DNA of 64,000 nt from contig NC_049987.1 of the NCBI RefSeq assembly GCF_000003815.2, positions 16,758,564-16,822,563 of the forward strand, written 5' to 3'. Position 1 is the first letter of the stretch, and the number at the start of each line of letters is the position of its first letter. Positions 57,338-64,000 of this stretch are shown here, piece after piece. Position numbers and translations under genes: made by a program. The notes below the pieces were generated by a model. It saw nothing but the letters and a program-made list of their open reading frames with translations. It was not told the DNA's origin and did no database searches. The DNA comes from Branchiostoma floridae (lineage: Eukaryota; Chordata; Leptocardii; Amphioxiformes; Branchiostomatidae).

Positions 57338-60300
57338 CTACGCGGTTCCCTGACCGTATATACGAGGAACGCTGTCGGGGACGCCATTATGCTCTGAAGT
57401 CTGTTCGGGGGAGCTAAGGTCTCTTCCAATGATCGAATTGGGTTCGTTACTGGCGAGACCGTCAAGGGATATTGCAGTCTTTTCCTCCAAACAAGTCTGA
57501 CTAGGGCTACTATCTGAGTTGGAAACCTCCTCCAAGAGAGCGGTGGTCAGGACTTGGTTCTGTTCGTGTTTATGCGCCCCCTCCGGGAGGGGGTCCGAGT
57601 TGGGAGTCAATTCGGCAGCATTTTGGCTCGTTTTGCACGAATTGCTTTCTACTTCCTCGCTAGGCTCTGTCTTGGTGCGCAGGGAAGTCAAGACGTGACC
57701 GCCGTTATTGGCGGGCAGGTCGGTACTACCGGTGGTAGACGAGTGGTTGGCCAGGCTATTACAAGCGTGGCCGGGGTTGTGGCGGGGGCCCAGGCCCTCC
57801 GTGGTGGCGAGGGCTGACTCGGCGGGCGCCTCCAGAGTCCTTTCTGTCCTATCCATGAGTTTGGCTTGGCTCAATTCTGTCCGAGCGTTCGACAGCTCTT
57901 GTTGAGCCTGAGCGAGCTGCTGGCGGCAGTCCTTCAGTTGCTGCTGGAGGACATAGATTGTACTTTGCATACCTTCTACCTCCTCGTCCAGCTGGATCAC
58001 AAAGTCGTTCAGTTCTGTGGGAGACAGACATATCACATCAATTCTCTTAACAATTACAGTTCTGTGGGAGACAGACATATCACATCAATTCTCTCAACAA
58101 TTACAATTCTGTGGGAGACAGACATATCACATCAATTCTCTCAACAATTACAGTTCTGTAGGAGACAGACATATCACATCAATTCTCTCAACAATTACAG
58201 TTCTGTAGGAGACAGACATATCACATCAATTCTCTCAACAATTACAGTTCTGTAGGAGACAGACATATCACATCAATTCTCTCAACAAGTGATTACAGTA
58301 CAATTTTATGCTAGTTACTATAGCTTAAGTTCCTCACATATTGGAACACAATGGATGAGCCATCAGCATGTATGGTGTTCCGGCACAAAACAGGTTTATC
58401 TTGTCAGAAAAAACGGACCTGAAAAAATCAGTGGACCAAATGTTGGACCGTTTAGAAAAGGAACAAATTATACCGGCGTTCAGGGGCTTACTGTTTGTGC
58501 CTGAAACAAAGAATCAATAAAATATATCATGCAATACTTTGGGGAACTTGGTACATAGTATCGTTACAGAATCTTCACAGAAAGTCTTTTCTAAAGTTTC
58601 CAACATTCTGGATTCTACCATTGTTCCCTTACCGTCTTGGCTTGACTTGAGCTCCTCGCTGTACTTTTTCTGCAGTGCGAGTTCCCCCTCCAGCTGAGCG
58701 ATGCGCCCCTGGGACAGCTGCCGCCCCAGCTCCTGGTTCTCCTGGATCAACATCCGGCACCGAGAGATCAGCTTCTTCCCTGTTTGGCTGTGGCACGGTG
58801 GGGGAGGGGAGGGGGGCAAGCAGAAACAACTTGTAAAGGAAGTCAAGAACAGTCAAACCTGTACATGTGACCACTTTTTGGTGGTCCTTTTGACAATTTT
58901 TTCCCACTGACACAAGAATCAATAATTCTAGCTTAAGTGACCACCTGTTGGCATAAACCAGATTTCATTGGTTCCCTGAATGGTCTTCTTGTGTAGGTTT
59001 GACAGCACTGAAAATCTTGGAATATTTGCAGTGATCTTTTACTTCTGCTTTCATTTCTGTGGTAAGAATATGTGTTATTGCTGCTACAGTATCATTTTTA
59101 CAACCATCTGAAAAAAACTGCAAAAACCTCATTTTCATTCATACCACAATAATAAACAACTTTACAGTATATCAAGACCTGCGCTTTGTGCAAGTGTTTT
59201 AAATAGAAGACAGGAAGTATCAAAAGCTGGGAAATGCTTTTAGATAACTGGAATTGTGTGTGGAAATTCCATTCTTTTTTCCTGTGATTCACTTTCAGTC
59301 TATAGTATTGGAGAAACCTGACTGGAATCAAATACTGTATAAGCTAATGACTGAACAAAGCAAGGTGCAGTTTTACATAATGTTCACCTTGACTGTGTCT
59401 TATGAACTGGAAAAGCTGATGCCCAAAAGTACATCATTCAACTTTGAACTTTGATTTGTTTTGGAATAGTGCCTAGAAATTCCCAGGAGTACTGCAACCA
59501 ACTGAAACCTTCTATGGAGCACCCCCCTCCCCAGTCTCACCTATCCGGGGTGAACTTCCAGGCGCTGAGCTCGTTCTGCGCCTGTTCCAGCTTGTCCTTG
59601 CTGTCCGTGAGTTCCTGTTTCATGCGTGTGAACAGCAGGTTGACAGCAGGGTCCAGCAGCATGGTGCGCAGCTGTGCTGTCCCCGGGGTCTGACCCTGCT
59701 TTACCTCCTGGATCTGACTCTGAGGGTGGGGAATAGAGATGTTACTAGCAACCTTGAAATGATTGGTTATTTAATATAGTATTTATACTGTCGAGGTGAC
59801 CTTCCCAATGCAAAACCGGGTCGTTGTCAACATGCACTTTCCTTGTAACCAAAGTATGACTTCAAAGTCAGAAAATTACAAGAAGGTGCTTCGATCATGA
59901 TGATACTACTGATGTTGTTACAGCTGTTACACTTTTAAGTCAAAGCTGGACAGTCACTAGACGGGTGTACAGTACACGCCTTTCTTAACTCTCAATGTAA
60001 ACCCTGGACACTAGCTGAAAAGCTCATCTCATATAATAGGCATTATACTGCCTCTCACTGAAACTCTATATGATATAATATGATATGATACTTGTGGTAT
60101 GTGAGTAGATGTTGGGGACAGGAAGGTCATGGCCGATCGTGTGTCCCTGGTGGCTTTTTCTTGATACTACAGCAAAATTTCTGGTTCTCTTTACTATTTT
60201 CATATACTTCTAGCTTTGTCTTCTTTTCAAAGACATACAGTGGAGAACTTACTGTAAATGCAGAAACTTTTGCGGTGGCTTAATGTTCGCGGTTTTCGCG

Positions 60301-62235
60301 GTGGCTGTTTCACCACGAACTTAAAACCACCACGAACATTTTTCCATGGCAGTAAGAGACTACAGAGCATGGTGCTATCGCGAAAAGTCCTTTTTCCTGC
60401 TACCGCAAAATCAAATTCCCGGGAACTTAAACACATTTAAAGTAGTCTACATATTGAGTAATAAACTTACAGCTATCTCCTGCATCTCCTGTTCTTTGGT
60501 AGCGAGCCTCATGACGAGAACGTTCTCGCGCCGGGTCGACTCCTGCTGCTGCTGCTTCAGTTTCTCCTCCGACTCACGCAGACCCGTCAGCTCTTCACCT
60601 GGGGTGGGGGAGGTTAGGGGGTGGGGCAACGTCAGGACAGACAATAAGCAACAAAGAGCTGAAATATTTTCTAAGCACTGTAGAGGATCCGGATAATTGC
60701 ACACACCCTTTGCCAATGTATTATCTGGATGGTGCAATAATGTGAAGTTATCCAGCTGGACTGCACCGGTTTGGGATTTGGGGATTCTGTGCAATTAACG
60801 GAGGTGTGCGGTTATCCATTGTGCAATAAGATACAAATACAGAAATGGCACAATGATCTTGGATATACTGTAGGTAGTGACTGTCTTCTTAGTCATGACC
60901 GGTGTAAGATAAACTTCTATGTGAATGGTTAAAACCCACTTCCACATGTCACAGTAGGATCTAAATTTCTAGATACTCACATTCAGTACTTGAGCTGGGC
61001 CCTGCATTGTTCTTAGTCTCCAGAGACTGGACATAGGCATTCTGCTCCGACCAGCTGTGGGGAAACAAATTAAGACTGTGTCAAATTATGTATGTAAACT
61101 TTCACTAACCACAATTACATACTTCCAAAAACAATGTCAGCTTTAAATCTAATGACAACACTGAGGCCAAGTCTACAATAATTCATCTACCTTCCTTGGC
61201 CTGTGTTTCAGATTAATATCTGATCAAGGAAAAAAACTCCTACTGTAGTACTTGAACAACTGTGTGGCCCAAGAGCTATCAAAATGGAAATGGACACTGC
61301 CAAATACACTGAAAGGTCACTTGGGAGAATTTTAAGTCTCTTAGTCTTAGAGAAGGAACATTAAAAGCTTAATTGCTATGTATGAAAATCTCATCATCAT
61401 TATTTTCATACTAAGACCTGGCTTTACTCACATTTTCACCAACTCATCTCTGGGTAGTTTCCTGACTTCTTCTTCACTTAGTTTCACCTGGAGAAAAAGA
61501 CATTAACATCCATGTTATAATCTTAACAAAAATGAGATGCTACGAACAAGTAAAATAATAACATAATAGAATATTCAGCTGATTATTTACTTCTATGAGA
61601 TTAAAGATCAAAATAAACACCACTGATTAATAAGTATGAATGCCAACTAATCTAAGACGCTGCCTTACATACTTTCTGTATGTTGGCAAGTTTTACTTCT
61701 ATTTAATCTTTGCCCTATACGCTTGGGACAAGAAAGTAAAGACAAATGTGACCATTGTCCCACTAACGTCAGAGGCTACACAAAGTATGGTCTCAAACAA
61801 AATTAAGTTATTGATTTTCTTTTTCTGTGGTGATAAAAATACACTACTGCATTTTACTTAATGACAGCTACATGTATTTTGTCATGGCAGCTTCTGGTGT
61901 ACCGTAACATGTGATTTTTTTCCTCTCCATACAGGTTTGTTAAACCTTTAAAAATTGAAAAAAAAAAAAAACTACCTGGCCTAATCTCCAAGCAGATCCT
62001 ACCATGGCATAAGATAGTTCTAAACCGGCCAAGGAAAGTAGTCAGTCAAGAGGTGTACATTTGCCATTTCCTAGGTAGCCAAGCTTCACTCCTCTGGTTG
62101 CTTTTGATACTATCGCTACCGTAGGATCTGTTTTGAGATTATATCTGGCCTAACTGTGGCTTGTATAGATTTATTAAATATGATTTTTTTTTCCAGAGAA
62201 CTTACCCTCTTGGGTGGAGGGTCACCCTCAGACAT
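57338..62235 (-). CDS. WTAP: WTAP, pre-mRNA splicing regulator / m6A writer subunit
   Basis: Nuclear-speckle coiled-coil scaffold that, in characterised animals, brings METTL3-METTL14 to RNA as part of the m6A writer complex and affects splicing. Coding exons 5' to 3': 62206-62235, 61432-61487, 60981-61054, 60471-60598, 59541-59719, 58633-58787, 57338-58014; all phases agree; 432 residues (human 396). Conserved blocks: LSEEEVRKLPRDELVK, TGLRESEEKLKQQQQEST, RENVLVMRLATKEQEMQE, KLEQAQNELSAWKFTPD, IQENQELGRQLSQGRIAQLE, LQKKYSEELKSSQ and VIQLDEEVEGMQSTI. The C-terminal 150 residues are low-complexity and diverged, as in other animals. The ATG exon starts with 11 nt of 5' UTR after an acceptor, so a non-coding first exon precedes it (donor near 63252). 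The last exon's acceptor lies in a tandem array. Confidence 0.96.
58011..58288. repeat. 47-bp tandem array duplicating the WTAP last-exon splice acceptor
   Basis: Units start at 58011, 58058, 58105, 58152, 58199 and 58246 (last one partial). On the minus strand each ends in TGTCTGTCTCCYACAG followed by AACTG, i.e. a complete pyrimidine tract, AG and the first five exon bases. Only the copy next to the exon continues as AACTGAACGAC; the others continue AACTGTAATTG. Confidence 0.93.
58853..59013. mobile_element. Degraded CAGTCAAACCTG-type MITE
   Basis: Starts CAGTCAAACCTGTACATG, contains GTGACCAC in both halves and ends near TGTGTAGGTTTGAC. It lies in a WTAP intron and is of the same terminal type as 28026-28500. 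Confidence 0.6.
60250..60440. mobile_element. MITE copy, TTCGCGGTTTT family
   Basis: Second copy of the element at 34988-35212, with ACTGTAAATGCAGAAAC, TTAATGTTCGCGGTTTTC, GAACTTAAAACCACC and GAACATTTTTCCAT in the same order. It ends about 30 nt from the donor of WTAP exon 4. Confidence 0.78.
60686..60824. mobile_element. MITE copy, CCGGATAATTGCAC family
   Basis: Opposite-strand counterpart of 3078-3188 (GTCCAGCTGGAT, GGATTTGGGGATTC, TGTGCAATTA). The ends GGATAATTGCAC and GTGCGGTTATCC are imperfectly inverted. Confidence 0.72.
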
Positions 62236-63252
62236 GACTCTAGACCCTGAAAAGTAAATTAAAAATGTTTTGTTAAAACATATGAAACTCATAAAACTGC
62301 ATACTAGCTGCAGTAGCACTATTTTCTACAACTAGATATTGATATTTATGCTGCAAACACAATATCAAGATAAAACTGCAATTTCATGATGCAGTTTGCA
62401 GAAGGAAGAAAGTGGAGTGTAAAACTAAAAATATCGTATTCACATACTGGGCAGGAATGAAAACAATAGTTTTAATTTTTTACTTAAGCTGTCACCACCA
62501 AAAACACAAACATAAAACTAACGTAAAAATTTCAGTAACGTGAGTAAGTACAGTACTTTGTTATGGAGTTAGCAACACTTTCTGGTACAAACTTGGAAAC
62601 TATGATAGTATAGTATTGAATATTGAAAAAAATACAGATTCAGTTGTTCTGAAATTGGTTTAACTGCAAACTTCTTTCATTAAACCTTTGTTTCCGGCCT
62701 CTTGGCGTTACAATGCGGTAAACTAAAGCAGCCTAACACTAAAATCTGTTTTGTATGCATATGAGGGTCAGAGGTCAAAACTGAACAAAACATGCACTAG
62801 GCGAATTTCTCATCAAATCTATCGTTGAGGGAGTTTGTTTCCAACGAGAAAAGAAAATCACAAAGTTAAAACATTTAGATACATAACTGTTGGACATCAG
62901 TACAGCTATACTTGTATCTTTGACTGTGGCTAGAGTCGCTAGAGCAAAAACGTTACTGTTGAATAGTCATGGGTCAACTGGTGTTTTTAGGTTGACGTTG
63001 TTTTACATGAAATTACAACCATTTGATAACGGGTTTTTACCACCCATGTGCTCTACATGTCCTTAAAAATAGCTGCAAAGGTTTGTTACCCTGAAACAGT
63101 GCGATGCGAAAAAACTGCGACGACGAAACCTTCAAGAAATCTGAAGTTGCTTTTCGAAAGCGAACACAAGAAACCAAAATGGCGGTCGACCCGCCAAGAC
63201 GAAACGCTTGATTTCCTTACGATTGAGACGTTCCTAACCTTAAGAAGCTTAC

Positions 63253-63704
63253 CTCTCGAATCTAGAGTCCTTCTTCTATCGTTGGTAATCCAGAAACGGC
63301 GTGTATCAGGCAGACGGAGGCATCTACGCTCGGTTCTTTGGGCGAAGATCACAGGGACAAATTTCAAGATGGACGCCCGCCATGTGCAAAATATGCATAC
63401 AAAGCACTCTGGGTAATTTAGACCTTTCCAAATTCCCATAGGGGAGTCGGCATAACTTCTGGTCCTGCCAGCTAAAATATTTCACCGTAGAAATAAAACC
63501 TTGGAAATATTTATGTATAATTGATATCAAAATATGTCTAACTTTTGTTTGATACATTTTGATGATAATTGTTGACGATGGAGTTTATTGGAGTATTTTC
63601 ATTTTAAAGTGTTCCCGGTAGTGGAATAGTCTAATCACCCCTCCCCTTTCTCCAGATAGCTTGCTGCGTGCTGTGAACCTCGGAAAACAGATTAAAGTCT
63701 CAAG
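63253..63704. promoter_or_regulatory. WTAP 5' UTR exon and probable bidirectional promoter
   Basis: On the minus strand a donor (GAGAG then GTAAGC) at 63247-63252 ends a non-coding exon that fits the acceptor at 62247. The plus-strand gene's ATG is only 450 bp away, so both start sites must lie in this short interval. No TATA box is evident. Exact start sites cannot be read from sequence. Confidence 0.55.
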
Positions 63705-63733
63705 ATGTTGGCATGTGTCAAACTGACCCAGAG
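63705..63733 (+). CDS. First coding exon of a gene divergent from WTAP
   Basis: ATG at 63705 (context CAAGATGT) opens MLACVKLTQ and ends after AG at a canonical donor (GTGAGT) in phase 2; the rest lies beyond the window. The short basic, non-acidic start could be a mitochondrial targeting peptide. In humans SOD2 is WTAP's divergent neighbour and has such a peptide, so mitochondrial MnSOD is a reasonable but unproven guess. Confidence 0.5.
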
Positions 63734-64000
63734 GTGAGTCTAGTGAGTCTTCTGAATCTTCTTGATAGTTTGGCAGAGTTTGATCGTCACGTTAAGGGCA
63801 CTAAGGTGCATAAAGCTAGCACCGTTAACTTGGGCGGGATCATAACATGATTTTGCACGTTTTGCAAAGACTGTGGCATTGGTAAACTTTAGAAATCTAA
63901 GAAACAAAGCGGATGGCAAGTAAATACCTGACCTGACCAGGTGTATATGGGTTGGTTTGGATAAATGGAAAATGTGCCTGATAGTGAGATGGTGAGGATA

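Noticed and set aside
58011-58288. CRISPR-like array
   Set aside because: Units are directly adjacent with no spacers and the DNA is from an animal; it is a minisatellite over a splice acceptor.
63048-63439. Long frames on both strands upstream of WTAP
   Set aside because: This overlaps the WTAP 5' UTR exon; the minus frame is not continuous with the WTAP ATG after splicing, and neither frame resembles a protein I know.

Overview
This is animal nuclear DNA: intron-rich genes with GT-AG splice sites, exons mostly 40-360 bp, and abundant small inverted-repeat transposons. The gene content points to a chordate outside the vertebrates, most likely a lancelet (Branchiostoma). There are clear co-linear orthologues of vertebrate PKHD1L1, NT5DC1 and WTAP, a PLP aminotransferase of the isopenicillin-N-epimerase-like type that I do not know from vertebrates, and lineage-specific Ig receptors. 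The species call is inference. I built the gene models by hand by joining exons whose splice phases agree.

Layout. (1) 133-11219, minus: 5' half of a fibrocystin-L gene (PKHD1L1) with signal peptide, IPT/TIG domains and a PA14 domain; one or more exons are lost in an 802-base gap and the gene leaves the window on the left. (2) 13230-14112, minus: 3' end of a helical protein I do not recognise. (3) 15734-26623, plus: complete NT5DC1, 13 exons, 450 codons; its last intron hosts a possible small antisense gene. (4) 29680-39376, minus: complete 12-exon class-V aminotransferase. (5) 42361-47722, minus, and 49959-54217, plus: two paralogous cell-surface receptors in head-to-head orientation, each with a V-set Ig domain, a cysteine-less Ig-like domain and three predicted membrane helices; the plus-strand copy has an in-frame TAG. 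(6) 57338-62235, minus: complete WTAP, the m6A-writer complex subunit, with a non-coding first exon near 63.25 kb. (7) 63705, plus: first exon of a gene divergent from WTAP.

The space between and inside these genes is full of mobile-element debris: MITEs with visible terminal inverted repeats (several with target-site duplications), tRNA-derived SINE heads, 5'-truncated non-LTR retrotransposon ends, tandem repeats, and dispersed repeats rich in TAATTATGCAAAT.

The most unusual observations are: the divergent Ig/three-helix receptor pair, one copy carrying a stop before its second helix; tandem amplification of a 3' splice site in two different genes (WTAP, 47-bp unit x about 6; aminotransferase, 96-bp unit x 3), where every extra acceptor leads at once or soon to a stop codon; and an NT5DC1 C-terminus that appears to run into a decayed 33-bp minisatellite. 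The genes do not form an operon or pathway; they are neighbours on a chromosome.
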